DNA of 64,000 nt from Archangium sp. (GCA_030695565.1 JAUYRZ010000063.1:62001-126000), one strand, 5' to 3'. Positions 31,486 through 41,084 are shown, numbered from the stretch's first letter. Notes: generated by a model from the sequence alone, not told the origin. Made by a program: numbers and translations.

Positions 31486-32793
31486 TCACCCCTCTTTGTC
31501 GTCATCGCCCTCCCCCTCCTCCTCCCGGGGCATGGGTCTGGTGGGGAAAGGCATGCCCTCGGCGCTGCGCACCCGGGTGGGCTGGGCCTCATCGAGGTTG
31601 AAGCCGAGCTGCGACTCGGCCGCCACGTCTTCGGTGGCAGGCACGGCAGGCTGATCCGGCCGGAGCTTCACGGAGGCAAAGATGGGCCGGGTGGCGTCGA
31701 CGAAGCGGCGCACCTCATCGAGCGGCAAGGCAGGCACCAGGTGACCGTGCGCGCCCGCCATCTCGGTGGCCATGCACATGGAGTTGAGGATCGCCTCCTC
31801 GGTGGCCTCCATCACCGCCTCGTAGAGGGGGTCGAGCCGGGCATCGAGCAGCAGCTTCATCTTGTAGACCATCTTGCGCGTGCGCCGGGGCACCACGTTG
31901 GCCGTGGAGAAGCCGACCACGATCTCGCCCGAGCCGTGGGCCGCGTAGCTCCCCACCCGGCCGATGCCCAGCGCGACGCGCTTGCACAGGCGGTTGATCT
32001 GGTGCGGCAGCAGCGGCGCGTCGGTGGCCACCACCGCGATGATCGACCCGTAGCTCTGAATGCGCCGGGGCATGCCGCGGAACTTCTCGGCGAGCACTTC
32101 GCCCACCGGCATGCCGGCGACGCGAAGGTTGTGCATCTTGCCGAAGTTGCTCATCACCAGCACGCCCAGGGTGTAGCCGCCGTGCACCGGGGGCAGCTTG
32201 CGTGAGCTGGTGCCGATGCCTGCCTTGAAGTCGCAGGTGATCATGCCCGTGCCGCCGCCCACCGCGCCCTCTTCGACCACGCCCGACTTCGCCCGTCTGA
32301 GCGCCTCGCGCACGTGCTCTTCCTTCACGTGCCGGCCGGCGATGTCGTTCAGGTAGCTGTCGTCGCACTCGCCCACGACCGGGATGATCACGTCGTGTTC
32401 GTCGCCGATGCCCGGGTGGGCCTCGACCATGGTGCGGGCCAGCGCGTCGCTGACGGCGCCGACCGCCATGGTGTTGGTGAGCATGATGGGGGTCTCCAGC
32501 AGGCCCCACTCCACCACCTGGGTCAGGCCGGAGACTTCACCGGCCCCGTTGAGCACGAAGGCGCCGCCGGCGAGGCGATCCATGAAGATGTTGCCGTCGT
32601 TGGGGATGATGGCGGTGACGCCGGTGCGCACCGGGCCCTTCCCCACGGCCAGCGGGCCCGGCGGCCCTTCGATGATCGTGGAGTGGCCGACCAGCACGCC
32701 CTCCACGTCGGTGATCGAGTTGAACTTGCCGGGCTTGAAGCGGCCCAGCGGGAGATCCAGTTCGCGGGCGCGCACCCGTTTCGAGTCCGACAT
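31486..32793 (-). CDS. DmpA-family (S58/P1) self-processing aminopeptidase-like protein
   Basis: 435 residues. DmpA-type N-terminal nucleophile enzymes self-cleave just before a Ser/Thr. The segment YAAHGSGEIVVGFSTAN carries the cleavage-site Gly-Ser. Other family blocks are ITDVEGVLVGHSTI, a GGxFVLNGAGEVSG loop, and AVGGGTGMITCDFKAG with AGIGTSSR. It is longer than DmpA at the C-terminus, ending in an acidic tail (REEEGEGDDDKEG). It probably processes short peptides with D-amino or beta-amino residues. No signal peptide is seen. Confidence 0.9.
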   Translation of the reverse strand: MSDSKRVRARELDLPLGRFKPGKFNSITDVEGVLVGHSTIIEGPPGPLAVGKGPVRTGVTAIIPNDGNIFMDRLAGGAFVLNGAGEVSGLTQVVEWGLLETPIMLTNTMAVGAVSDALARTMVEAHPGIGDEHDVIIPVVGECDDSYLNDIAGRHVKEEHVREALRRAKSGVVEEGAVGGGTGMITCDFKAGIGTSSRKLPPVHGGYTLGVLVMSNFGKMHNLRVAGMPVGEVLAEKFRGMPRRIQSYGSIIAVVATDAPLLPHQINRLCKRVALGIGRVGSYAAHGSGEIVVGFSTANVVPRRTRKMVYKMKLLLDARLDPLYEAVMEATEEAILNSMCMATEMAGAHGHLVPALPLDEVRRFVDATRPIFASVKLRPDQPAVPATEDVAAESQLGFNLDEAQPTRVRSAEGMPFPTRPMPREEEGEGDDDKEG

Positions 32794-32821
32794 GCGCGCA
32801 CCGTACGTGCCGCGGTGCCTT

Positions 32822-35800
32822 TTACAACCGGGAGATCACCACCGAACCAGCCGCGTTGATCCAGGCGACCCAGACCTTGCCCTCGGGGTCGATGGTCACG
32901 CCGGGTTCACTGGCGCCGGCGATGCGGCCGATCTCCGTCAGCACCGGCGCCGCGCTGCAGCTGCTGCTCACGGGCGTCGAGTACACGTACACGACGCCGC
33001 CGTACTCGCTGGCCACCACGAACCGCGAAGGCGACATCGCGCTCGCCAGCGGACTTCCGGTGAGCCGGCTGCCTCCGGGAGTCAGGGCGGACGACCGCCA
33101 GGCCGAGGCGAACGGCGTCGCATTGCACGCCACGCTCAACTGACTGTCGCTGCTCCACGCGATGTACGACGCGCTCGTCGGAATCGCAGTGGCTCGCCGG
33201 TAGCTGGTCTTGAAGGCCGGCTGGGCCGTCGCAGAGCGGATGAAGCCTCCCTGGGTGACCTCACTCATCTGACCGAAGTCCCAGAAGCGCACCCGGTACT
33301 GCCCCAGGGTCGCCACCGCCTCCACGCTGGCGCGGCCATTGAGCGAGTTGAAGTTGGTCAAGGTCGCCGTGGGAAGCGAACCCCAGCTCGGGTTCTCCTC
33401 CCAGGTCTGCATCGTCGTCGCGCCGTTGTTGGGCATGACGACCGTTCGATAGAGCCGCTCGGAGTCGGTCAACAGATTGAACGAAGGCGCCCACTCGATG
33501 GACGGCCGCACGCTGGGGAAGGTCGTGACCGAGACGTTCTGGGTCGCGCCGACGGTGTTGAGGGGTTGAAGGGTGATCTGCTCTCCTCCTGCCCAGCTGC
33601 TCGAAGCAGGCTGCACGGCGAACGAGGCGCCCCCGCCGTTGTTGAGCATCAATCCCACCTCGAGGTTGACCGTGAGGCGTTGGTCAGCGCCCCGGGCGCT
33701 GGCGGTCAGCAGCAAGTCCGTCGGTGATTGCACGGCCGAACTCGCGAGGGGCCCCACGCGGAGACCGCTTCCATTGCCCACGTCACGATAAAGGTAGCTC
33801 GCCGTGGTGAAGCCAACGACCCGCGTGTAGGCGACCGTGAACCGGCCGTCGGCATCCACCACGATGTGCGGCGCGCGGTGCTGCTGGCCGCTCGGCACGG
33901 TGTCGGCCACGAAAGGGTTGGCCAACGAGGCGGTCGCGGTGAGGAACGTCGCGGAGGCCGCTGCAGTGAGGTTGCCCGCCTTGTCCATCGACGGCGCGAT
34001 CGACAGCGACTGGGGCGTGTAGTGCTGCAGCGCCGGGCCTCCGCTGAAGCGGAAGTGCGTGCCATTGGCCGTTCCGAAGGTGGCCAGGTTGGCGGCCGGG
34101 GTGAAGGACGTCGCGTTGACCACCGCGGCGGAATTCATCGGCTCACTGAAGACCGCGACGACCGCCAGGGGATCCACGCCGCGCTGACCGTTCACCGGGA
34201 GCGTGACGGTGGGGGCCACGTTGTCGAGCCAGGTGCGGCGAACCAGCTGCGCCGAGGTGTTGCCCGCGGCATCGGTGGCGATCGCGCGCAGCTCATAGGC
34301 CGCTCCGGTGACGTTCTGAGGGAGGCTCGACCAGGTGAACGACCAGGTGGAGCCAGTCGCGGGATCGGTGGCGCTGGCCACCGTGCCTGAAGGGCCGACG
34401 AGGGTCTTCTGCACGCTCACCGCGCTCCCGTCAGAGAAGGTGCCGCCGTAGACGACCTGGGTCGACGCGCGGTTGGCCACGCTGCCAGTGCAGGCGTTGA
34501 CGCCGCTGCAGTCGAAGTCAGCTCCGTTCAGCGTGAAGACAGGCGCCACGCGATCGGCGGTGTAGCGGGTGGTGGTGGAGCGCGCGTTGCCGGCAAGATC
34601 GGTGGCACGCACGGTGAGCACCTGCTCGACCGCGTCGACGGTGGGCACGGGCACCTGCGCGACGTAGTCACCGTTCGAGTCGCGCACCGCGGCGACGAAG
34701 GGCCCGGTGGCAGCAGTGGCCACCTCGACGCGCATCAGCCCAAGGCCGTCGGTCGAAGAGGCGTTCACGCTCACCAGGCCCGTTCCCACCAACGTGCCGG
34801 CGCGAGGCGAGTTGACCAGCAGGCTGGGCTGCACGCGATCGACCAGCACCACCAGCTGCCGGGTCGAGGTGTTCCGCAAGGCGTCGGTGGCGGTGAGCTC
34901 CAACGAGTAGAAGCGGCCGTCGACGTTCGGGAAGGACGACCACGAGTACGACCAGTTGCCGGCGGCCTGAGGAATGGCGGTCTCGGGCACCACCACCGCG
35001 GCGCCGTCGAGCACGCGCAGGCTCACCGTCGCGTCGGGAGAAACGAGCCCCACCAGATCGAGCGAGGTCGAGGCTGCGGTCACCACTGCGCCAGTGCAGG
35101 CGGTCATGGTGCAGGCGGCGTTCTGCGACGGCGTGAAGGTGATGGTGGGGCGAACGCGGTCGTAGAGAACGCCGAGCGTGGCCGTGCCGCGGTTGTTCGA
35201 CGCGTCGATCGCCGCGACCTCGAGGGTGAGCTGCTTGAAGTCGAGCTGCGGGAGGTTGCTCCACGTCCAGGTCCAGTCGCCGTTCGGCTGACGAACCAGG
35301 TCGGTCCAACCCACCAGCACCGTCGTGCCGTCCATGACGCGGACTTGAACGGGCTGCGCGGCGGCGAGCGCAAGGCCGTCGGTCACCGTCGCGGTGAGTG
35401 AGAACGAAGTCGCGGCGGCATCGATGAGGGCGCCCGTGCAGCCGGCGCTCGTGCAGGCGCCGGACTGAGAGGGGGTGAGCACGACCGTCGGCGCCTGGGC
35501 GTCGAAGGTGGTCTGCGCCGAGGTGGTGTTTCCCGCCGCGTCGCGCACCGTCGCGATGACGGTGTATTCCGCGCGGCCCGTCGCGACGGGCACCTCGAGG
35601 GTCCACGTGCCGGCGACCACCGGGGCAGTGCCTGCGTTCATGCCGTTGACCTGAAGCGTCACGGGCGAAAGGGCGGTCTCGTTGTCTGAGGCGGTGCCCG
35701 AGAGGTGCAGCGTGGCGGCGGTGGTGCCGGCGCTCGCACTCAGGGTCAGCCGCGGGGCGGTCGCGTCGGCGACGCAGCGGCCAGACGAGCAGAACTCGGA

Positions 35801-36049
35801 GGCGGTGCACCTGCAGCCGGCGTCGGGCGTGCCTGCGTCGACTTCGCCCGTACCTGCATCAACTCCGGCGTCGATTGCGGTGCCCGCGTCGCCCGGCAAG
35901 CCTGCGTCCACTTCGGGGTGGCCTGCGTCGACCGGGGCCGTGCCCGCATCCACCGGTGCGAGGGCTTCGGGTTCAGGCTCGACGGGCGGCGGCGGAGGAC
36001 TGCAGGCGACGATGAAACAGGAGATGGCGAGAGACAGGAGGGCACGCAT
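32822..36049 (-). CDS. Giant Ig-like repeat lipoprotein
   Basis: 1075 residues from ATG 36049. The lipoprotein signal ends FIVAC (Cys about 17), followed by PPPPP and an Ala-Pro-Val-Asp-Ala-Gly-rich linker of about 60 residues. Bacterial Ig-like repeats follow. Several share a Cys-x-x-x-x-Cys-Thr-Gly insert (for example SGACTSAGCTGALIDAAA, then AACTMTACTGAVVTA, and ADFDCSGVNACTGS). After about residue 620 comes an SbsA_Ig-like domain then beta-rich sequence. It is presumably a surface stalk or adhesin. The gene follows a 36169-36197 repeat and precedes the DmpA-like peptidase by 28 bases. Confidence 0.83.
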   Translation of the reverse strand: MRALLSLAISCFIVACSPPPPPVEPEPEALAPVDAGTAPVDAGHPEVDAGLPGDAGTAIDAGVDAGTGEVDAGTPDAGCRCTASEFCSSGRCVADATAPRLTLSASAGTTAATLHLSGTASDNETALSPVTLQVNGMNAGTAPVVAGTWTLEVPVATGRAEYTVIATVRDAAGNTTSAQTTFDAQAPTVVLTPSQSGACTSAGCTGALIDAAATSFSLTATVTDGLALAAAQPVQVRVMDGTTVLVGWTDLVRQPNGDWTWTWSNLPQLDFKQLTLEVAAIDASNNRGTATLGVLYDRVRPTITFTPSQNAACTMTACTGAVVTAASTSLDLVGLVSPDATVSLRVLDGAAVVVPETAIPQAAGNWSYSWSSFPNVDGRFYSLELTATDALRNTSTRQLVVLVDRVQPSLLVNSPRAGTLVGTGLVSVNASSTDGLGLMRVEVATAATGPFVAAVRDSNGDYVAQVPVPTVDAVEQVLTVRATDLAGNARSTTTRYTADRVAPVFTLNGADFDCSGVNACTGSVANRASTQVVYGGTFSDGSAVSVQKTLVGPSGTVASATDPATGSTWSFTWSSLPQNVTGAAYELRAIATDAAGNTSAQLVRRTWLDNVAPTVTLPVNGQRGVDPLAVVAVFSEPMNSAAVVNATSFTPAANLATFGTANGTHFRFSGGPALQHYTPQSLSIAPSMDKAGNLTAAASATFLTATASLANPFVADTVPSGQQHRAPHIVVDADGRFTVAYTRVVGFTTASYLYRDVGNGSGLRVGPLASSAVQSPTDLLLTASARGADQRLTVNLEVGLMLNNGGGASFAVQPASSSWAGGEQITLQPLNTVGATQNVSVTTFPSVRPSIEWAPSFNLLTDSERLYRTVVMPNNGATTMQTWEENPSWGSLPTATLTNFNSLNGRASVEAVATLGQYRVRFWDFGQMSEVTQGGFIRSATAQPAFKTSYRRATAIPTSASYIAWSSDSQLSVACNATPFASAWRSSALTPGGSRLTGSPLASAMSPSRFVVASEYGGVVYVYSTPVSSSCSAAPVLTEIGRIAGASEPGVTIDPEGKVWVAWINAAGSVVISRL

Positions 36050-36168
36050 GGGGGCTCCGGGGAACGGGGTTTGAGACTCCGTCCCCTGAGCAACCTGCGT
36101 GCCCGGGTAAGTCGTTGATTCGCGCCCACTTTGTTCGGACCTACCGTCCCGCTTCGTGGATGGCCGCT

Positions 36169-36197
36169 CTCCCTCTCCCTTCGGAAGGGAGAGGGAG
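36169..36197. repeat. Palindromic repeat, perfect 13-bp stem
   Basis: CTCCCTCTCCCTT, loop CGG, AAGGGAGAGGGAG. It is the most perfect copy of the family in the window, lying just after the ATP-grasp gene stop (36213, minus strand) and about 120 bases before the Ig-like lipoprotein start. Confidence 0.85.
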
Positions 36198-36212
36198 TTC
36201 ATGGTTCTTCGA

Positions 36213-38270
36213 CTACGCAGCGTCGGCGTCGGCTCGATCGCGGCGGCGTGAACCGCGTTCTTTGTACCGGCGAATGGCCCCCGAGAGGATCTCGCCGATG
36301 AGCGTGTGGTAGTCCATGCCGTCGCCCTGCGCGATCAACACCAGATCGCTCCAGCCCGGCGTGAGCCCCGGCAGCGGGTTGCACTCGATGAAGTAGATCC
36401 GCCCCGTCTCATCCATGCGGAAGTCGATGCGGGCCACGTCGCGGCACCCCAGCGACATGAACGCGGTGCGGGCCGAAGCACGCAGCCGCTCGAGCTGCGC
36501 AGGCTCCACCTTCGCCGGCACCTCGTACCGAATGCGATCGTTCTCTTCGAGCTTGTCCTCGAACTTGTAGATCGGCGTCTTGTCGGACTTGTCCGTGAAG
36601 ACGATCTCCATCGGGGGCAACACCTCGGGGCGCCGTTCACCCAGCAGACCCACGGTGAACTCGCGGCCGCCGATGTACTCCTCGACGAGCGCAGGCTGCT
36701 GGTAGCGCTCCACCAGCTCCTTGACCACCTCACGGAGCTCGGTCTCGTTGTGGCACACGCTCTTGCTGATCACGCCCTTGCTCGAGCCCTCGGCCACCGG
36801 CTTGACCATCAACGGCCAGCGCACGAACTGTTTGTCGAGCCGTTCACGGCCGGTGCTCATCAGCTGGAAGTTCGGCGTGTCGAGGCCCGCGGCACGCACC
36901 ACGCGTTTGGCGAGCGCCTTGTCGAGCGCCAGGGACAACGTCGCCGGGTCTGAGCCCGTGTAGGGAATGTCGAGCAGCTCGAGCAGCGCGGGCACCTGGC
37001 TCTCGCGATTGCGGCCGCGGAAACCTTCGGCGATGTTGAACACCACGTCGACCGGAGTGCTGGCGAGCACCATCGGCAGCTCAGCGGTGGCCTCGAGATC
37101 GACCACCTCGTGACCATGGCTGGCGATCGCTTCTCGAATCGCCTGCAGCGTGGTGGGCGAGTCGTATTCGGCCTCCCGATCTTCACCCTCGGCCGTCGGC
37201 TTGATGCGCTTGACGTTGAAGGTGAAGCCCACCTTGAGCGGACCACGGCGCGTGGCGCGTGACAGCCCACGCGGCTTGTCCTTGATCTTGTAGCGCTTGG
37301 CCGCGTTCTGAATCACCGCGTCGATGACGCCATCGAAGTGCAGCCCCTCGAGCGCGGCGGCCGCGTAGATGCCGGCGCCCTGCTCCAGCGAAGGCAGCGC
37401 GTTGATCTCCAGGAAGTACGGCACGCCCGCATCCGACAGGCGGAAGTCGACCCGGCCGAGATCCTTGCAGTCGAGCTTCTTGATCACCGTGCGCGCCATC
37501 TTGCGGATGCGCTCACTCATGTCTTCGTCGATCACCGCGGGCGCGCGCACGCTGACCGCCTTGTCGCGCGTGGTCTTCAGCTCGTAGTCGTAGATCGAAT
37601 ACCGCCGCCCCTTCGCGATGGCGGGGTCGATCACGTACTCGACGGGGCTGAGCACGCCGTCGAAGTCGTTGTCGACCGCCTCGAGGAACGGCACCGTCAG
37701 ATCACGGCCGACGATGAACTCCTCGACCAGCACGCCCGCGGGATACTTCTCGAGCGCCTGGATCACCTTGCGCCTGAGCTCGTCGACGGTCTCGGCGACG
37801 GAGTCTTGCGTGATGCCCTTGCTGCTGCCTTCGAAGTTGGGCTTCACGATGACGGGGAAGTGAAGCTCGTCGGCCTTGAGCTCGGAGACCTTCTCCACGA
37901 ACTGCCAGCCGGGCGTGCGCACGCCCAGCTCGCGGAGCACCAGCTTGGAGAGCTGCTTGTCGAGCGTCACCGCCAGCGCGTAGGCATCGCTGCCCGTGTA
38001 CGGAAAACCGAGCTCTTCGAAGAGCGCGGGGAAGAACGCTTCACGGAAGCGGCCGCGGCGGCCTTCGGCCGTATTGAAGATGAGATCGGGCGAGAAGGCC
38101 TCGAGCCGCGCCACGGTGCGGGAGGCGGGGCCGGAGACCTCCATCTTCTCGACGCGGTGGCCCAGGCGTTCGATCGCCGCGGCCAGGGCGTTGACAGTCT
38201 CTTCCGTGTCGAACTCCGCTTCTTCTTCGGAGTCCGACAACCTCAAGTTGTGCGTCAGCGCGATGCGCAT
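36213..38270 (-). CDS. Tandem D-Ala-D-Ala-ligase-like ATP-grasp fusion protein
   Basis: 685 residues from ATG 38270; GTG 38300 overlaps the RDD stop as GTGA and could also be used. Two complete D-Ala-D-Ala-ligase-like halves (about 1-340 and 350-680) each have PNFEGSSKG / PVAEGSSKG loops, a LDK-x-x-x-K segment, an Asp-x-x-x-Gly-Arg region and metal/ligand motif EINALPSL / ECNPLPGL with the upstream Asp (RVDFRL / RIDFRM). Both halves therefore appear to have the ATP and metal residues, so it may join two substrates or make two bonds. Substrates unknown. Family length is normally about 310-350. Same-strand neighbours encode RDD and DUF4177-like proteins. Confidence 0.85.
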   Translation of the reverse strand: MRIALTHNLRLSDSEEEAEFDTEETVNALAAAIERLGHRVEKMEVSGPASRTVARLEAFSPDLIFNTAEGRRGRFREAFFPALFEELGFPYTGSDAYALAVTLDKQLSKLVLRELGVRTPGWQFVEKVSELKADELHFPVIVKPNFEGSSKGITQDSVAETVDELRRKVIQALEKYPAGVLVEEFIVGRDLTVPFLEAVDNDFDGVLSPVEYVIDPAIAKGRRYSIYDYELKTTRDKAVSVRAPAVIDEDMSERIRKMARTVIKKLDCKDLGRVDFRLSDAGVPYFLEINALPSLEQGAGIYAAAALEGLHFDGVIDAVIQNAAKRYKIKDKPRGLSRATRRGPLKVGFTFNVKRIKPTAEGEDREAEYDSPTTLQAIREAIASHGHEVVDLEATAELPMVLASTPVDVVFNIAEGFRGRNRESQVPALLELLDIPYTGSDPATLSLALDKALAKRVVRAAGLDTPNFQLMSTGRERLDKQFVRWPLMVKPVAEGSSKGVISKSVCHNETELREVVKELVERYQQPALVEEYIGGREFTVGLLGERRPEVLPPMEIVFTDKSDKTPIYKFEDKLEENDRIRYEVPAKVEPAQLERLRASARTAFMSLGCRDVARIDFRMDETGRIYFIECNPLPGLTPGWSDLVLIAQGDGMDYHTLIGEILSGAIRRYKERGSRRRDRADADAA

Positions 38271-38296
38271 TGGGTCAAGCCCTCTCCCGCCGGGCG

Positions 38297-38842
38297 TCAC
38301 TCACGCCGCAGCTCAGTCGTCGTCTGTTGCCGCAAGCGGGCCCCGGCGCTGTTCTCTTGCTGCGCCGGAATTCGCTGCGGTTGATCTGCTTGAACCTTGC
38401 CGTCGATCACTTGCGTCTGGGCCCACGTATCACCGAGGCGAATGCCTTCGCGATCTCGCAGACACTGCAGCGCCTCGATACTGCCGATCACCACCAGCCC
38501 CGCGAGGAACGCGCGCGGCCCGACCTCGGGCATCATCGAGAGAATCACCACGAGGCCGAACGGTGCGTTGCGCAGCACGCTGTCGCGATGCCGGGCTCCG
38601 CTCCTCGTGGGCACGTAGACCACCTTGACGCCGAAGATCTTCTTGCCCGGGCTCTGCCCCTGGAGCAGGCCGTCGGCGAACAACGTGTAGAGCAGGGCCA
38701 TCACCACGCCCGCGGGCCCGAACGACCAATAGAGCGACCAGGCGATCGCCGTGTCGACCAACCGCGCGCCGGCTCGCAGCAGCAGCGAGGCCTTGGGGTA
38801 GCCCGAGGGCTCACCCTCCTTCACGACGCGCAACGTCCTCAT
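38297..38842 (-). CDS. RDD-family membrane protein
   Basis: 181 residues from ATG 38842 (ATGA overlap with the upstream gene). Three membrane helices are in view. The first reads ASLLLRAGARLVDTAIAWSLYW with the Arg-Asp RDD-type pair; later helices are AGVVMALLYTLFADGL and NAPFGLVVILSM. Between them GLLQGQSPGKKIFGVKVV is the RDD family G-S-x-G-K signature. RDD proteins are poorly understood, and some may be transporters. The C-terminus is a soluble Gln-rich tail. It is co-transcribed with the DUF4177-like gene and the ATP-grasp gene. Confidence 0.88.
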   Translation of the reverse strand: MRTLRVVKEGEPSGYPKASLLLRAGARLVDTAIAWSLYWSFGPAGVVMALLYTLFADGLLQGQSPGKKIFGVKVVYVPTRSGARHRDSVLRNAPFGLVVILSMMPEVGPRAFLAGLVVIGSIEALQCLRDREGIRLGDTWAQTQVIDGKVQADQPQRIPAQQENSAGARLRQQTTTELRRE

Positions 38843-39243
38843 TCTTCCGGCTCGTGCTTGTCCGCCGCCAGCCCGTGGAGCCTCTCCCACGCGGTCTGCA
38901 TCGGATCGACTTCGGCGGTCAGCTTCTGCAGGTGCGCGAGGGCTTCGTCTTCCGTGCGATGCGCCACCTCGAGGTGGGGCACGATCTCGGGCTGCGGCAA
39001 CGGCGAGCCTTCACGCGTGAAGAACACGAAGGCCATCGAAGGCCGCTTCGATGACTCCCGCATCGCGAACTGAAGGCCGTCGAATTTCCAGCCCATGGGA
39101 ACCCACTCGTTGATCGTCCGCTCCAGCGTGTGCTCATCGACACTCGAGAGCTCCACCACTTTGTAATGGAGCGCCCGCCGCTGAGGGGCTTCCGCGGCCT
39201 CCTCGACTGGGGAGGCCTTTCTCTTCGTGCGCTTGTTCGCCAT
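38839..39243 (-). CDS. DUF4177-like small protein
   Basis: 134 residues. A basic start is followed by ALHYKVVELSSVDEHTLERTINEWVPMGWKFDGLQFAM, close to the DUF4177 layout (Y-K-V-V-x-L, then L-N-x-x-x-x-x-G-W-x). A beta strand ends in AFVFFTRE, then a C-terminal helix. The family has no known role. It shares an ATGA overlap with the RDD gene and sits 18 bases from the membrane protein gene on the same strand. Confidence 0.75.
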   Translation of the reverse strand: MANKRTKRKASPVEEAAEAPQRRALHYKVVELSSVDEHTLERTINEWVPMGWKFDGLQFAMRESSKRPSMAFVFFTREGSPLPQPEIVPHLEVAHRTEDEALAHLQKLTAEVDPMQTAWERLHGLAADKHEPEE

Positions 39244-39261
39244 TGAAGGAGCGCGAAAGTA

Positions 39262-40524
39262 CTACCAGACGCCGCGGTACGTCTGTTTGCCGGCGATCTC
39301 CGAAGTACCAGGGTTCTCCGCCGCGTCGGCCCAGAGCAGGCTCACCAACGTCTTGGCGCCGATCGCGCCCACGCCCGCCAGGATGTAGGGGACAGGCGAT
39401 TGGGTGAAGCCGGTGGTGGGCCCGAGCAACAAGCCCGAGAGCGCCAGCACCGCGCCGCCGACGATCGCCCCGAAGATGTTGGCTCTGATGATCTGCCCCA
39501 CGCTCGGGTTGAACTTGAGGGTGGCCAGCGCCATCACGCCGGCGCCGATCGCGGGCATCAGCATCACCGCGTCGAGCCCGCTGCGAGGGGTGATCGCGCC
39601 GCCCGTGGTGGCGACGATGGCCACGATGAGCGCGGTGTAGATCGCCGCCCACGCAGCGCCCGAGACGATCAGCGTCGCCTTGTTGAGCGCGATGTCGCCG
39701 CCGCCCACGATGGCCGCCAACCAGGCACCGGCCGAGCTGCCGATCATCGTCATCCACGAAGTGGCGTAGGCGTCGCCGTGGCCGGTCACGAGGTCGGTGA
39801 AGCCGCCGAGGAACATGCCGCCGATGAGCGAGCTCAAGATGCCGAAGTTGGCCGAGCGGTGGCTGATCCAATTGTTGAACTGCCAGATGGCCGCCGAGGT
39901 GAAGCCGATGCCCGCGCCCACCAGGGTGCCGGTCAGGTAGGCGAGGCGCGCGTCTTCGCCCGTGACGATGTCGGAGCAGCTGACCACCTTGCTGCCAGCC
40001 CCCAGGTAGCGCGGGTCGATGGGAGGACAGCCGCCCGCGGGGATGTCGATTCGCCCCTGGCGATCGAGCACCGCTTCACGTGAAGGGCCGGCGTCGATGG
40101 CCCGCGGAATCAGCTGGGTGGCGAGCACACCGAAACCCGTCATCAGCGTGTGGTGCATCAGGAAGGTGAGGCTGCCCGGGCCCGAGAGGAAAGCGCCTTC
40201 GCGCGGGTGGCCGTCGATCATCGCGCCCGGGCCCGAGGGCACGAGCTGCGGGGGCGTCGGATCGAGCTGCTCCGGCAGCGGGGGCGGCGGCGGCAACGCT
40301 TCGATGGTGCGCGTGTCGGGCTGCGGCGGGGTCTCCTGGGGGGGCGGCGGCTGCGGCTGAGGGATGGGCTCAGGCTGCGGCGCGGGGGGCGGCTGCGCGA
40401 CGCCGGCATCATACGGATCCCCCATCGGGACGATGATGACCTTCTCATTCGGAATCTCAGGAGTGCCTTGCGCGACGGACAACGACGCTGAAAGCACCAG
40501 TCCCAACACGATGATCCGCTGCAT
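39262..40524 (-). CDS. Exported multi-helix membrane protein with Pro-rich N-terminus
   Basis: 420 residues from ATG 40524 (AAGG upstream). A signal peptide (LVLSASLSVAQG) is followed by a Pro/Gln/Glu-rich stretch of about 60 residues. Seven or eight membrane helices lie in residues 160-400 (LAYLTGTLVGAGIGFTSAAI and others). It resembles no family I know by sequence, although the helix-rich half looks like a permease or a small multi-pass protein. It is the last gene of the 36213-40524 same-strand run and is divergent from the carbonic anhydrase. Confidence 0.72.
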   Translation of the reverse strand: MQRIIVLGLVLSASLSVAQGTPEIPNEKVIIVPMGDPYDAGVAQPPPAPQPEPIPQPQPPPPQETPPQPDTRTIEALPPPPPLPEQLDPTPPQLVPSGPGAMIDGHPREGAFLSGPGSLTFLMHHTLMTGFGVLATQLIPRAIDAGPSREAVLDRQGRIDIPAGGCPPIDPRYLGAGSKVVSCSDIVTGEDARLAYLTGTLVGAGIGFTSAAIWQFNNWISHRSANFGILSSLIGGMFLGGFTDLVTGHGDAYATSWMTMIGSSAGAWLAAIVGGGDIALNKATLIVSGAAWAAIYTALIVAIVATTGGAITPRSGLDAVMLMPAIGAGVMALATLKFNPSVGQIIRANIFGAIVGGAVLALSGLLLGPTTGFTQSPVPYILAGVGAIGAKTLVSLLWADAAENPGTSEIAGKQTYRGVW

Positions 40525-40564
40525 GGTGCCTTGCAACATAGCGTGCTTCAGGTAGCTCCCCACC

Positions 40565-41077
40565 ATGTCGAGTGAAGCCTTCGAAGGTCTGTCGCCCATC
40601 GTTCACCCCACGGCGTTTGTCCACCCGTCTGCGTTGCTCCTCGGTGACGTGAAGCTCGCAGAGCAGGTCTCGGTGTGGCCCACGGCTGTGTTGCGCGGGG
40701 ATTGTGGAACGATCCAGATCGGCGCGCGCACGAACCTTCAAGACGGCACGATCGCGCATGCCACCACCGGTTTCAGTGAGACTCACATTGGGGTGGAGTG
40801 CACGGTGGGGCACCGGGTGATTCTGCACGGGTGCACCGTGGGCAATCGGTGCCTCATCGGCATGGGCAGCATCGTGCTGGATGGGGTGGAGCTTGGGGAT
40901 GAGTGTTTCGTCGCCGCGGGTTCGGTGGTGACGCCGGGGAAGAAGTTCGAGCCGCGGAGTTTTCTGATGGGTTCACCGGCGCGGCGGGTGCGTGAGGTCA
41001 ATGAGCGGGATCTAATGGCGATCGATGCGGCGTGGCGGTCGTATGTGCACCTGATGCAGGGTTACTCGAAGCGCTGA
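40565..41077 (+). CDS. Gamma-class carbonic anhydrase family protein
   Basis: 170 residues. The left-handed beta-helix hexapeptides (for example SVWPTAVLRGDCGTIQIGARTNLQDGTIAHAT) give the trimeric fold, and the zinc His residues are IAHATTG, VGHRVILHG. It hydrates CO2 or acts on a related small molecule; YrdA/PaaY-like members have been found inactive as anhydrases, so the exact role is open. The C-terminal helix (AWRSYVHLMQGY) is typical. The stop precedes a convergent palindromic repeat. Confidence 0.9.
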   Translation: MSSEAFEGLSPIVHPTAFVHPSALLLGDVKLAEQVSVWPTAVLRGDCGTIQIGARTNLQDGTIAHATTGFSETHIGVECTVGHRVILHGCTVGNRCLIGMGSIVLDGVELGDECFVAAGSVVTPGKKFEPRSFLMGSPARRVREVNERDLMAIDAAWRSYVHLMQGYSKR

Positions 41078-41084
41078 CTCGAGG

